A stretch of 64,000 nucleotides of DNA from Thalassotalea ponticola (GTDB lineage Bacteria; Pseudomonadota; Gammaproteobacteria; Enterobacterales; Alteromonadaceae). Below, one piece after another: positions 9,751 through 19,188 of the stretch. A program made the translations under genes and the position numbers. The stretch covers positions 62,001 to 126,000 of the forward strand of contig NZ_CP166871.1 of NCBI RefSeq assembly GCF_041379045.1, read 5' to 3'. Below the pieces are notes generated by a model, which worked only from the letters and a program-made list of their open reading frames with translations, ran no database searches and was not told where the DNA came from. How positions within the stretch are numbered: position 1 is the stretch's first letter; each line of letters begins with the position of its first letter.

Positions 9751-11805
9751 ATGAATTACAGCAAGATATGGGCTGTTGGTATGTCGCTTATTGCGTTATT
9801 TACCTCGGTTCAAAGCTCAGCCAAAACGGTGTCGGTCAAGTCGCCAAATGGCGATATCCGATTTAGCGTTTCCGATGAAGCGAGTTTAGTTCAGTATCAA
9901 ATTGCCTTTAAAGACAATACCGTGATAGAACCGTCGAGCTTAGGTATGTCATTCAAGCAACAGCACGACTTAACCGAAGGCTTTGTGATCAAAAGTAGCG
10001 AACTCAATTCGGTAGAGGAAACATGGCAATTACCTTGGGGTGAGCGCAAAGATGTACTCGATCGCCACAATGAATTGTTGATCACCTTAGTCAATGACAA
10101 GCAAACGCCAAGCGAATTTCAATTGCGCGTCCGCGTATTCGACGATGGTGTTGGCTTTCGCTATGAAGTGGGTGAAAACTCTGGTCTACAAGATGTGGAG
10201 ATCACCAACGAACTGACCGAGTTTAACTTAGGTCAACAAGCCAGTCAGCAAGGCACTGCGTATTGGATACCCAGTCGCGGTTGGAATCGCTATGAATATG
10301 TGTACCGCACCACGACAATTACCGATGTGCACGGCGCGCATACCCCGTTTACGGTGAAACTGGATAACGGCGTGCATTTAAGTATCCATGAAGCCGCATT
10401 GGTAGACTACGCTGGGATGTCCTTAGAGCAACGTCGTCCGGGTATCTTTAAAGCCGATTTAGCGCCGTGGTCTGATGGTGTTTTAGTCAAGACGTCAACC
10501 GACTTTAAAACGCCATGGCGCACCATTCAAATTAGTGAACAGGCCACTGGGTTGCTCAACTCCGATTTAATTCTCAACCTTAATGAACCGAACAAGTTAG
10601 GTGATGTCAGTTGGGTTAAACCAGGTAAGTACGTTGGTATCTGGTGGGGAATGCACATCAATGAAAACACTTGGGGAAGCGGTGACAAGCACGGCGCAAC
10701 CACGAGTGAGGTCAAGCGTTACATGGATTTCGCCGCCAAGTATGGCTTTGATGGGGTATTGGTTGAAGGTTGGAACATTGGTTGGGATGGCGACTGGTTC
10801 TTTAACGGTGATGTGTTTAATTTTACCCAACCATATGCCGATTTTGATTTACAACAAATTAAGGCGCATAGCGAAAAAACCGGCGTTAAATTAGTTGGTC
10901 ACCACGAAACATCGGGCAACGTCACTAATTATCGTCAACAAATGCAAGCGGCATTCGACTTGTATGCACAGCTAGGTGTTGAACAAGTAAAAACCGGCTA
11001 TGTTGCCGACGGTGGCAACATTAAGCGCGTTGATCAAAAAGGTATGGTCTACAAAGAGTGGCACGATGGCCAATTTATGGTGTCTGAATACCTGTACAAC
11101 ATTGAGCAAGCGGCAAAGCGCAAAATCAGTATCAATACCCATGAACCGGTTAAAGACACGGGCTTGCGTCGCACCTATCCAAACTGGATCACTCGAGAAG
11201 GCGCACGTGGTCAAGAGTACAATGCATGGGGTAACCCTCCTAACCCACCAGAGCACACGGCCATTTTACCGTTTACTCGTATGCTATCGGGGCCAATGGA
11301 TTTTACGCCAGGCATCTTTGACATGGGCTTTAATGGTTTAGGGGCTGACACTAACCGTCCGCAAACGACTTTGGCTAAGCAATTAGCACTATACGTGGTG
11401 ATTTACAGTCCGATACAAATGGCCGCCGATTTACCGCGCAACTACGAAGCCAACCTCGACGCATTTCAATTTATCCGCGATGTACCAACCGATTGGCAGC
11501 AATCTAAAGCGATTGCCGGTGAGATTGGCGATTACGTGATATTTGCTCGCCAACAACGCGATCATCAAGACTGGTTTGTTGGTGGTTTGACCGACGAAAA
11601 TAAGCGCACCGTGAGTTTTTCGCTAGATTTTCTCGACAAAGACAAGCAATATGAAGCGCAAATCTACCAAGATGGTGAAAATGCTGATTGGGTTGATAAT
11701 CCATATCCGTTATCGATTAGCAAACAGGATGTAACCAGTAGTGACACCTTGACCATTAAAATGGCTGCGAGTGGCGGTTTTGCCATACGCTTTAAAGCAA
11801 AATAA
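9751..11805 (+). CDS. glycoside hydrolase family 97 alpha-glucosidase (SusB-like)
   Basis: Envelope glycosidase that should release glucose from malto-oligosaccharides. The 684-residue chain has a signal peptide (cleavage near SSAKT, residues 22-26), an N-terminal beta-sandwich, a catalytic barrel from about residue 280 and a C-terminal beta domain. Family features include SRGWNRYEY, GWDGDWF, NTHEPVKDTG near 462, GQEYNAWGNPPNPPEH near 488-503 and SGPMDFTPGIFDMG. Glutamates in the HEP and PPEH segments suggest the inverting SusB-like subgroup rather than retaining alpha-galactosidases; this is judged from motifs only. Gene order pullulanase-GH97-MFS fits periplasmic breakdown of imported dextrins. 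Confidence 0.9.
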   Translation: MNYSKIWAVGMSLIALFTSVQSSAKTVSVKSPNGDIRFSVSDEASLVQYQIAFKDNTVIEPSSLGMSFKQQHDLTEGFVIKSSELNSVEETWQLPWGERKDVLDRHNELLITLVNDKQTPSEFQLRVRVFDDGVGFRYEVGENSGLQDVEITNELTEFNLGQQASQQGTAYWIPSRGWNRYEYVYRTTTITDVHGAHTPFTVKLDNGVHLSIHEAALVDYAGMSLEQRRPGIFKADLAPWSDGVLVKTSTDFKTPWRTIQISEQATGLLNSDLILNLNEPNKLGDVSWVKPGKYVGIWWGMHINENTWGSGDKHGATTSEVKRYMDFAAKYGFDGVLVEGWNIGWDGDWFFNGDVFNFTQPYADFDLQQIKAHSEKTGVKLVGHHETSGNVTNYRQQMQAAFDLYAQLGVEQVKTGYVADGGNIKRVDQKGMVYKEWHDGQFMVSEYLYNIEQAAKRKISINTHEPVKDTGLRRTYPNWITREGARGQEYNAWGNPPNPPEHTAILPFTRMLSGPMDFTPGIFDMGFNGLGADTNRPQTTLAKQLALYVVIYSPIQMAADLPRNYEANLDAFQFIRDVPTDWQQSKAIAGEIGDYVIFARQQRDHQDWFVGGLTDENKRTVSFSLDFLDKDKQYEAQIYQDGENADWVDNPYPLSISKQDVTSSDTLTIKMAASGGFAIRFKAK

Positions 11806-11824
11806 TAATTAGCAGAAGTAGAAA

Positions 11825-13279
11825 ATGAAACAACAAAAACCGCAATTGTCATTTTGGCAAATATGGAATGTCAGCTTTGGCTTTTTGGGGGTGCAGTTTG
11901 GCTTTGCCTTACAAAACGCCAATGTCAGTCGTATTTTATCGGATTTAGGCGCAGATCTGCACTCGTTATCGCTGTTTTGGCTAGTGGCGCCAATTATGGG
12001 TTTGATTGTCCAGCCTATCGTCGGTGCCGCTTCAGACCGAACGTGGAATCGCCTCGGTCGTCGCAAGCCCTATATCCTAGCCGGTGCCGTAGCAGCGGCG
12101 TTGGGTATGGTGCTGATGCCGAATGCATCAATGGTCGTGGCGTTTATGGCGCCGATGTTGTTTGGTGCGTTGATCCTCGCTTTTATGGATGCCTCGTTTA
12201 ACTTGAGCTTTCAGCCGTTTCGATCATTGGTATCGGATATGGTACCCGCCAAACAACGCAACTTGGGTTATTCGATTCAAGCCTTGCTGATTAACATTGG
12301 TGCGGTTATCGGTTCGATTTTGCCATTTGTATTAACCAATGTGGTTGGTTTAGACAACACTGCAGCGGTTGGAGAAGTTGCCCCGTCGGTGGTTTGGGCG
12401 TTTTACATTGGAGCGACGGTATTGCTTGGTTCGGTGTTGTGGACCGTGTTTCGCACCAAAGAGCATGCCCCAAAAGAGTATTACGCCTATCGCGGTGAGG
12501 ATTACCAAGCGGTAGCGCAAGAGCAGGCACAGCACAAATCGCTAGGACAGCGCTTGAGCGCCTTTTGGCAGTTAATGAAAACCATGCCGACAACGATGCG
12601 ACAATTGGCGGTGGTGCAGTTCTTCTCATGGTTTGCGTTGTTCATTATGTGGGTGTATTCAATGCCCGCCATTGCGCAATACATTTGGGGGGTGGAAGCC
12701 AAGTGGTTTGACCCGGTTTATTTAGAGTCGGTAGGTACCGTACCTGAACACATTGCTCAGGCAAAAGGCGCCGCTGGTGATTGGGTTGGATTAATATTTG
12801 CGGCGTATTCGTTGTTTGCGGCTATCTTTTCCCTGGTTTTATCGAAATTAGCCGACGCGTTTGGCCGCAAGCAAATTTATGCGTTGTCACTATTGGCCGG
12901 TGCGCTGGGATATTTTGGTTTTATTGCCTTTGAAAACCCGGAGCCGGTGATGGTTGATTTATTGATCACCTCGGTAGAGGTACCGGCGGCAGCGGTAAGT
13001 TTATTATTACCTATGCTAGGTGTCGGCATTTCTTGGGCGGCAATTCTGGCGATGCCGTATGCGATTTTAGCGGGGTCCTTGCCGGCGAGTAAAACCGGTG
13101 TGTACATGGGTATCTTTAACTTTACCATCGCCGCACCACAAATTGTTTCGGGAATATTGTCTGGCTGGATTCTAAGTTCGGTGTTTAATAACCAAGCCAT
13201 CTATATCATTATGCTGGCCGGGGTATCGATGTTACTGGCCAGTGCATCGGTATATTTCGTAAGAGAAACCGACGCTTAG
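11825..13279 (+). CDS. MFS sugar transporter, SLC45/GPH-like (maltose or glucose oligomer uptake)
   Basis: Inner-membrane sugar symporter of 484 aa with about 12 hydrophobic helices. The loop after helix 2 reads SDRTWNRLGRRKP, and the N-terminal helix has FGFLGVQFGFALQNANVSRI, typical of maltose/sucrose transporters of this MFS branch. It follows the GH97 gene by 19 bp and ends the plus-strand operon, with a strong hairpin behind it. The likely cargo is maltose or a short dextrin, inferred from the neighbouring pullulanase and GH97. It is a paralogue of the cut-off transporter at 1-1102. Confidence 0.9.
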   Translation: MKQQKPQLSFWQIWNVSFGFLGVQFGFALQNANVSRILSDLGADLHSLSLFWLVAPIMGLIVQPIVGAASDRTWNRLGRRKPYILAGAVAAALGMVLMPNASMVVAFMAPMLFGALILAFMDASFNLSFQPFRSLVSDMVPAKQRNLGYSIQALLINIGAVIGSILPFVLTNVVGLDNTAAVGEVAPSVVWAFYIGATVLLGSVLWTVFRTKEHAPKEYYAYRGEDYQAVAQEQAQHKSLGQRLSAFWQLMKTMPTTMRQLAVVQFFSWFALFIMWVYSMPAIAQYIWGVEAKWFDPVYLESVGTVPEHIAQAKGAAGDWVGLIFAAYSLFAAIFSLVLSKLADAFGRKQIYALSLLAGALGYFGFIAFENPEPVMVDLLITSVEVPAAAVSLLLPMLGVGISWAAILAMPYAILAGSLPASKTGVYMGIFNFTIAAPQIVSGILSGWILSSVFNNQAIYIIMLAGVSMLLASASVYFVRETDA

Positions 13280-13303
13280 CTATTCGTCTTGGTTGTTGTC
13301 TCA

Positions 13304-13337
13304 ATATAGGCAGTACGACAAGTGGGTACTGCCTATA
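13304..13337 (+). terminator. perfect 13-bp stem-loop after the sugar operon
   Basis: ATATAGGCAGTAC and GTACTGCCTATAT form a perfect 13-bp stem with an 8-base loop, 24 bp after the MFS stop. No T-run follows on either strand, so it may end transcription with Rho, protect the 3' end of the mRNA, or be a protein-binding dyad before the regulator gene. Confidence 0.45.
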
Positions 13338-13407
13338 TCAACCCTCTATACAACGTCGATATTCTCGGTTACTATTTTTAGTCTGAGGGTATAACAGTGC
13401 AACTAGT

Positions 13408-14454
13408 GTGAAATCCGGTTATAAAGCTACTTCTTTTGATATTGCCTACAAAGCAGGCGTCTCACAGTCGACGGTCTCGCGGGCACTTCGCAACTCGCCA
13501 CTGGTGAGTGAAAAAACACGTCAAAAAATACAGGCCATTGCCAAGGAGTTGAATTACACCGTCGATAAGCACGCCAGTAGTTTGCGTTCTCAAACCAGTC
13601 GAACGATTGCACTGTTACTGTTTGAAGATCCAACCAGCGATGAATCGCAAATCAATCCTTTTTTTATGACCATGTTAGGCAGTATTACTCGCGTGTCAAC
13701 GGAGCGGGGGTACGATCTACTGGTATCTTTTCAACGCATGGACAGTGATTGGCACTCGGACTACAAAGATTCAAATAAAGCCGATGGTTTGATTTTATTG
13801 GGCTATGGCGATTACGTCGATTACCGAGACAAGCTGGTTCAGTTGCATCAACAAGGTACTCACTTTGTTCGCTGGGGAGCGGAAGTTGAAGGGATGAATA
13901 TTGCCACCTTAGGTTGCGATAATATGCAAGGTGGTTATCAAGTGACTCAGCACTTGCTCGCTGACAATCGACGTCACTGCGCTTTTATTGGCACTGCGTC
14001 ACATCGGGCGCCCGAGTTTTTTGACCGTTACAAAGGGCATTGCAAAGCACTACAAGAAGCCGGTATTGAGGTGTCAGCGAGCATGCAAAAAGACGCTATC
14101 TCAACCGAAGAGGCTGGCTTTAACGCCACCGCACAATTACTGGCAAGTAACCAACCAGTCGACGCGATATTTGCCGCCAGTGATTTAATTGCCATCGGTG
14201 CATTGCGAGCCATTAGAGAACGAGGCCTTCGCGTTCCTGATGACATCGCCGTAGCGGGCTTTGACGATATTGCCGTCGCCCAATTTACTCGACCGAGTTT
14301 AACTACGGCCAAGCAGAACACCCTTCTCGCCGGTGAAATGCTGGTCGATAACCTAATAGAACTGATCAATGGACGGCCGCCAGAAACCATTTTGTTACCG
14401 AGCGAACTCGTCGTGCGCGAGTCCTCGCGCACACCGGCCAGTAGCCAGAAGTAA
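13408..14454 (+). CDS. LacI-family transcriptional regulator of the starch locus
   Basis: DNA-binding repressor or activator with an N-terminal helix-turn-helix (about residues 8-30, DIAYKAGVSQSTVSRALR) and hinge helix, then a periplasmic-binding-protein-like sugar sensor (from about residue 62 to the end), total 348 aa. The start is GTG 13408: in-frame codons back to the stop at 13384 contain no other start. The ribosome-binding site is poor, with GAGGGT about 20 bases upstream, which suggests low expression. It follows the sugar operon and probably binds the CATACGTAT sites at 6743-6875, with maltose or a related sugar as effector. The effector is inferred. Confidence 0.9.
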   Translation: MKSGYKATSFDIAYKAGVSQSTVSRALRNSPLVSEKTRQKIQAIAKELNYTVDKHASSLRSQTSRTIALLLFEDPTSDESQINPFFMTMLGSITRVSTERGYDLLVSFQRMDSDWHSDYKDSNKADGLILLGYGDYVDYRDKLVQLHQQGTHFVRWGAEVEGMNIATLGCDNMQGGYQVTQHLLADNRRHCAFIGTASHRAPEFFDRYKGHCKALQEAGIEVSASMQKDAISTEEAGFNATAQLLASNQPVDAIFAASDLIAIGALRAIRERGLRVPDDIAVAGFDDIAVAQFTRPSLTTAKQNTLLAGEMLVDNLIELINGRPPETILLPSELVVRESSRTPASSQK

Positions 14455-14602
14455 GCGATGGCGTGATCGACTTAACGCTTAGTCGATAGGGGTTATCCCT
14501 TCAGCTAAATACCAGCAATGCTATTTTTAATAGTTTTGTTGGTGCCATTTCTTTGTTAATGTTGTGTTAATAATTGTTGTTTTGGAACAGTAGTAATTTA
14601 TC

Positions 14603-15235
14603 ATGCAATTTCGTTGGCACAATTTCTTCATCTATGTAATGGCCTTTTGCGGAGGCTTTTCGATTATGGGCATTGAGTTACTGGGGGGACGCATCTTGGC
14701 GCCCTACTTTGGCTCAAGTGTGCATGTCTGGGGCAGTATTATTACCGTGTTTATGCTGGCGTTATCGCTTGGCTACTTACTGGGTGGCCGTTGGTCGCTA
14801 CACCGCCCGCAACTATTGAAATACGGTTGTATTTTTATCGCAGCAGGTACATTGTTACTGCCGCTAATATTGTTCGCAACACCAATGCTAGAGTGGGTAT
14901 TTACGCACGTTGAAGATGCTCGTTATGGCTCATTGGTGGCCTCGATGTTATTGTTTTTCATACCGTCAGTTGCGTTGGGAATGATATCGCCATATTCGGT
15001 GCGTTTACTGGTTACCAGTGAGCATGAAAGCGGTCACGTGGCTGGCATATTGTACTTTGTCTCAACACTGGGCTCGGCGTTAGGCACCTTGGCAACATCG
15101 TTTTACTTGGTATTGTGGTTTGAAGTGAACACCGTATTAATCGCCTTTTGTTGCATTTTGCTGGCGCTGGGCTCCTTGGCCATTGGCGTGCAAACTACCG
15201 AACGAGAGGATGCCCATGCGTTGCTTAAGTCTTAA
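14603..15235 (+). CDS. membrane half of a split spermidine-synthase-like protein
   Basis: Integral membrane protein of 210 aa with six or seven hydrophobic helices. It resembles the N-terminal transmembrane domain that is often fused to a spermidine-synthase-like domain, with the opening GGFSIMGIELLGGRILAPYFGSS near residues 18-40 and SPYSVRLL near 135. Here the catalytic half is a separate gene starting 20 bases before this stop, so translation is probably coupled. The substrate and reaction are unknown; a true aminopropyltransferase role is doubtful for this membrane family. Confidence 0.8.
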   Translation: MQFRWHNFFIYVMAFCGGFSIMGIELLGGRILAPYFGSSVHVWGSIITVFMLALSLGYLLGGRWSLHRPQLLKYGCIFIAAGTLLLPLILFATPMLEWVFTHVEDARYGSLVASMLLFFIPSVALGMISPYSVRLLVTSEHESGHVAGILYFVSTLGSALGTLATSFYLVLWFEVNTVLIAFCCILLALGSLAIGVQTTEREDAHALLKS

Positions 15236-16097
15236 AATTTGCCTGTTGCTTAGTCTCAGCTTGGCGGTGACTTTGGTCAATGCTAAGGTGATCCACGAGG
15301 AGCGCTCGTTGTATCGCAATATTTTCGTCGATGAGCTCGGTAATCAGCGCTGCTTGAAGTTTTCGGTTAAGCGCCGAACAACCAGTCAATCGTGTATTAA
15401 CACTGCCCATCCACAAAAATTGGTATTTGAGTACACCAAACAAATGATGACCGCACTAGCCTTTGTGCCGGAACCCAAGCGGGTGTTAATTATCGGCTTA
15501 GGCGGTGGCACCATGTCCAATAGCCTGATGCAGTTGTATCCTAATATCGAGATTGATAACGTCGAAATTGATCCGGCGGTCATTCGCGTTGCGCGACAGT
15601 ATTTTGCTTTTAAAGAGAGCGATCGAGTGAAAAGTTATGCGCAAGACGGACGCATTTTTATTAAACGCTCGGCGCTAAAATCAGCGCAATACGACTTGAT
15701 AATGTTAGATGCGTTTAACGGTGAATATATTCCCGAACACTTATTAACGAAAGAGTTTTTACAAGAGGCTCTGTCGATATTAACCGATGATGGTGTGTTG
15801 GTTGCTAATACGTTTTCAACCAGTAAGCTGTACGATTATGAGACCGCTACCTACCACGCGGTATTTGGCCCCTTTTATCAGCTTCAGCAAGGCTTTAAAC
15901 GCTCTAACCGAGTGATCATAACGGGTAAATCACCCACGTTGATAAGCGATGAGGAGCGCCTGAAACAGCTACAACAAGACCTCAAGCCTTACGATGTGGA
16001 CTTAGCCGATTTACTCGATTTAATGCGCGTAAACGACGACGTTGACCCCGACGTGCGCATTCTTACCGACCAGTACTCACCGGCCAACTTATTGTAG
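15216..16097 (+). CDS. spermidine-synthase-like (SpeE-fold) methyltransferase-type protein
   Basis: SAM-fold protein of 293 aa from ATG 15216. It starts with a hydrophobic signal-like segment (residues 1-22, ending VNA), so the domain may be exported or tethered. The Rossmann motif LIIGLGGGTMSNSL near residues 92-105 and the acidic strand EIDNVEIDPAVI are typical of SpeE-like proteins, as is LIMLDAFNGEYIPEHL. ATG 15216 has GAGAGG six bases upstream, better than ATG 15210 or the longer frame. It overlaps the preceding membrane gene by 20 bases, and together the two equal one fused protein of other bacteria. Activity is unknown; the hydrophobic N-terminus argues against cytosolic polyamine synthesis. 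Confidence 0.82.
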   Translation: MRCLSLKICLLLSLSLAVTLVNAKVIHEERSLYRNIFVDELGNQRCLKFSVKRRTTSQSCINTAHPQKLVFEYTKQMMTALAFVPEPKRVLIIGLGGGTMSNSLMQLYPNIEIDNVEIDPAVIRVARQYFAFKESDRVKSYAQDGRIFIKRSALKSAQYDLIMLDAFNGEYIPEHLLTKEFLQEALSILTDDGVLVANTFSTSKLYDYETATYHAVFGPFYQLQQGFKRSNRVIITGKSPTLISDEERLKQLQQDLKPYDVDLADLLDLMRVNDDVDPDVRILTDQYSPANLL

Positions 16098-16121
16098 GTA
16101 CGGCGTGTTGGTACAGTGCCA

Positions 16122-17042
16122 TTAAAACTTGAAGGTCGCGCCAATAGAAAACACATCGACCGGCAGACCTTCAATGTCGTAAACACTGAGTTCTGATGAG
16201 AACACGTAGTCATCATACTTAAACTGGTATCCTATGCCATAGAACATATCAACACCTTGCACCGGATTGGCAACATTGTTTAGTGAATTCGCACTAAGGC
16301 CAAAGTGATCCTCGTAGCCATTGAGCTGTGAGGCATCGACTTTCCAACTGTTGAAACCGACTTTGGCAAATATTGATGAGTATTCGCTCAACGGCAGTAT
16401 TCCCTTTAAATTGACTAAAAAGGCACTGGAGTCATGACCAAGGCGGTAGCTCACTTCGGTCGCGTTTTGCGGTGCCGCTTGTTGACCTTGCTCGGCAACG
16501 TTCAAATTGGTAACCGAGGTTTCAAAATCAAAAAATGGATTGTCGAGCAGTGGATGCAAGGTAATTGGTTGCTGCTCTTGTCTCGCTATGGTGAAGATGT
16601 TGTTGCGTTCCCGCAAGTACTGTCTTTGCGCATTAAAACTGGCAAACTGCAGTGATTCAAGTGACGTCTTTAGATCAATGTCGTATACCGCTGCAGGGTT
16701 ATCGGTGGCTTGTTGGTCGGCTTCGACGGTATCGCTATTGCGCTGCTTTGTTTCACTTTCGAAAGAATCACCACTCGACGATGCGGTTTGCCGATCAGCA
16801 CCGCTGGGTGTATTGCTGGCTTCTGATTCGGGGACAGCCATCGTCTTATCTCGATTTTCATCTGCTGTTGTTGGCAAAGGCGCAGCTGGAGATTGCGCAG
16901 GCCGAGATGTATCGGTTGGGGTTGAAGTACTCAACGGCACTATTTTATCTGGTGATATCCGCTCAGTTGACATGGTATTTACATACCAATAGACAAGGTA
17001 TACGGCGGATAAAGAGATAACGGTTAACAACAGCTTTTTCAT
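16122..17042 (-). CDS. hypothetical envelope protein with Ser/Thr-rich linker and beta-strand C-terminus
   Basis: No family recognised. From ATG 17042 (GGGAGA just upstream) it is 306 aa: a hydrophobic N-terminal segment (residues 3-22), a long low-complexity Ser/Thr/Pro/Asp-rich region to about residue 115, then a C-terminal part of alternating hydrophobic strands ending in FSIGATFKF. The terminal aromatic residue and phrases such as YGIGYQFKYDDYVF look like an outer-membrane beta-barrel, with only about 110 residues of barrel-like sequence. Convergent with the SpeE-like gene and divergent from cdd. Alternatives are a periplasmic or inner-membrane-anchored protein. Confidence 0.65.
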   Translation of the reverse strand: MKKLLLTVISLSAVYLVYWYVNTMSTERISPDKIVPLSTSTPTDTSRPAQSPAAPLPTTADENRDKTMAVPESEASNTPSGADRQTASSSGDSFESETKQRNSDTVEADQQATDNPAAVYDIDLKTSLESLQFASFNAQRQYLRERNNIFTIARQEQQPITLHPLLDNPFFDFETSVTNLNVAEQGQQAAPQNATEVSYRLGHDSSAFLVNLKGILPLSEYSSIFAKVGFNSWKVDASQLNGYEDHFGLSANSLNNVANPVQGVDMFYGIGYQFKYDDYVFSSELSVYDIEGLPVDVFSIGATFKF

Positions 17043-17246
17043 CACCATCTCCCTTTGCGTATGGGCGACTAAAATATCATCAAACACAACCAGCGTTTGC
17101 TATAGTAATAAGCAGTTGCTGATTATATGAGCAAGATTAAGTTTACACTATTTTGGTACCAGTTTGCTATGGCTGCTCGGCTACAGCGATACAGGGTATC
17201 TGGGCATATCAACATTGTCGGTGATGAGACACTAAGCGAGGCGATT

Positions 17247-17663
17247 GTGGCAGAGCAAACCCCAGACTCTTTTGAACAATTAGTAGCGGCAGCAAAACAG
17301 GCTTACCAAAATGCCTATGCGCCGTATAGCCAGTTTCAAGTTGGCGCAGCCGCGCTTACCGCAAAGGGAAACATAGTCAGTGGCTGTAACATGGAAAATG
17401 CGTCGTATGGCCTGACCAATTGCGCCGAGCGAAATTGCATTGCTCAGGCGGTTGTCGCAGGTGAGCAACAGTTTCAGTACATCGTTATTTATACCCAAAT
17501 GACCCAACTTACCCCTCCGTGCGGAGCGTGTCGTCAGGTTATCGCTGAATTTCTTGAACCCGATGCTAAGGTTTTTGCCTGTAATCATCTCGGTGACACA
17601 GTGTGCTGGCGTGTAAACCAGCTACTACCCGATGCATTTACCCCCAAAAACTTAAATCAATAG
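17247..17663 (+). CDS. cdd: cytidine deaminase (tetrameric type)
   Basis: Deaminates cytidine and deoxycytidine to uridine forms in pyrimidine salvage. Motifs are YAPYSQFQVGAA, the zinc-ligand and proton-shuttle segment NCAERN (Cys ligand plus catalytic Glu) and PPCGACRQV with two further Cys ligands; a Cys instead of His as first ligand marks the tetrameric class. The open frame runs back to ATG 17127, but that start has no ribosome-binding site and adds 40 residues unlike the family. GTG 17247 has GCGAGG five bases upstream and gives 138 aa, the usual length, so I prefer it. deoA follows 51 bp downstream, a nucleoside-salvage pair. Confidence 0.87.
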   Translation: MAEQTPDSFEQLVAAAKQAYQNAYAPYSQFQVGAAALTAKGNIVSGCNMENASYGLTNCAERNCIAQAVVAGEQQFQYIVIYTQMTQLTPPCGACRQVIAEFLEPDAKVFACNHLGDTVCWRVNQLLPDAFTPKNLNQ

Positions 17664-17714
17664 CAAACGCATTGGTTATTTTTTAGTTTCGCTGATAGCA
17701 AAGAGAGTACACAT

Positions 17715-19028
17715 ATGTTCATACCACAAGAAATTATCCGGGATAAGCGTGATGGCAACAGCCTGAGCAAAGAGCAAATTGATGCCTTTGTTGATGGCTT
17801 AGCGCATGGTTCTTTTAACGATGCCCAAGTGGGTGCCATGGCAATGGCTATTATTTTAAAAGGCATGAACGTTGAAGAAACCGTTAATTTAACCTTGGCA
17901 ATGAAAGATTCAGGTCACAGTTTTAACTGGGACCACCTCAACGGTCCGGTGGTTGATAAGCACTCAACCGGTGGCGTAGGTGACAAGGTAAGCTTTATGT
18001 TGGCATCTATTGTCGCAGCCAATGGAGGTTACGTGCCGATGATATCCGGGCGCGGCTTGGGCCACACCGGAGGCACGGTGGATAAATTGGAGTCGATACC
18101 CGGCTTTGATGTGCAACCGTCAGAAGAAAAGTTTAAACAACTGGTTAAAGATGTTGGTGTGGCCATCATCGGTCAAACAAGCAACATCGCTCCTGCCGAT
18201 AAGCGCCTGTACGGCATCAGAGATATCACTGCTACGGTTGATTCAATACCCTTGATTACCGCGTCGATATTGTCGAAGAAACTGGCTGCCGGATTAGATA
18301 CCTTGGTTATGGATGTTAAGGTCGGTAATGGGGCTATGATGCAAAACATGGATGAAGCGGTTGCTTTGGCCAATAGCATTGTTAGTGTGGCTAATGGTGC
18401 AGGGGTAACCACCAAGGCACTGATCACTGACATGAACCAAGTACTCGGTTTAAGTGCTGGTAATGCATTAGAAATTGTGGAAACGCTTGATTATCTAAGC
18501 GGTAAGTATCGCGAGGCGAGGCTGCACAATATTGTCACCGAATTAGCGGTGGTGATGTTGTTAGATGGCAAGTTAGCCAAGCACAAAGAGCAAGCACTTG
18601 ATATGGTTGAACAAGTACTTGATAACGGCAAAGCCGCCGAAGTGTTCGCCAATATGATTTCTGCGATGGGGGGACCGGCGCATTTATTTGAACGTCATCA
18701 AGCCTATTTACCCAAGGCCAATGTCATAGCTGACGTGACTAGCGATGAAGACGGGGTGATTAGCAGTATGCAAACGCGCGATATTGGTATGTTAGTGGTT
18801 GGTTTAGGCGGAGGCCGTATTAGTAATGATCAAAGCGTTGACCACAGTGTTGGCTTCGATCAAATCCTACCTATTGGCGCCAAAGTGAGCAAAGGTGATG
18901 TGCTCGCTAGGGTACACGCCAAAGACGAAGACGATGCAAAGGCATTTGCGCAAAAATACCGTCAGGCGATTAAAGTGAGTGCGAGCGTGGATGAACTCAA
19001 TCCAACGGTTTACAAAGTTATTGGCTAG
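17715..19028 (+). CDS. deoA: thymidine phosphorylase
   Basis: Phosphorolysis of thymidine to thymine and deoxyribose-1-phosphate in the cytosol. Length 437 aa matches DeoA. The phosphate and nucleoside site signature KHSTGGVGDK is near residue 80 and is followed by SGRGLGHTGGTVDKLESIPGF. An alpha domain, central glycine-rich barrel and C-terminal alpha/beta domain are in the usual order. AAGAGAG lies 8 bases before ATG. Together with cdd it forms a pyrimidine nucleoside catabolic unit; deoB, deoC and deoD are not nearby. Confidence 0.95.
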   Translation: MFIPQEIIRDKRDGNSLSKEQIDAFVDGLAHGSFNDAQVGAMAMAIILKGMNVEETVNLTLAMKDSGHSFNWDHLNGPVVDKHSTGGVGDKVSFMLASIVAANGGYVPMISGRGLGHTGGTVDKLESIPGFDVQPSEEKFKQLVKDVGVAIIGQTSNIAPADKRLYGIRDITATVDSIPLITASILSKKLAAGLDTLVMDVKVGNGAMMQNMDEAVALANSIVSVANGAGVTTKALITDMNQVLGLSAGNALEIVETLDYLSGKYREARLHNIVTELAVVMLLDGKLAKHKEQALDMVEQVLDNGKAAEVFANMISAMGGPAHLFERHQAYLPKANVIADVTSDEDGVISSMQTRDIGMLVVGLGGGRISNDQSVDHSVGFDQILPIGAKVSKGDVLARVHAKDEDDAKAFAQKYRQAIKVSASVDELNPTVYKVIG

Positions 19029-19188
19029 CCTCGACGATTGCGTTGTTGCTCTGTTTTAAGCTGAGTGTGTTACGACTTGCCTTGTCGTTCTGCACTCTAT
19101 CGTTGCGCGGTGATCATTGAATATGGGTGCCCAAAGCCGATAACATTTGTTATGATTTGCTAAATTACTGGAATATCTCGGGAAACTC

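Noticed and set aside
14466..14487. ATCGACT/AGTCGAT hairpin after the LacI gene
   Set aside because: A 7-bp stem without a T-run; too weak to call a terminator with confidence.
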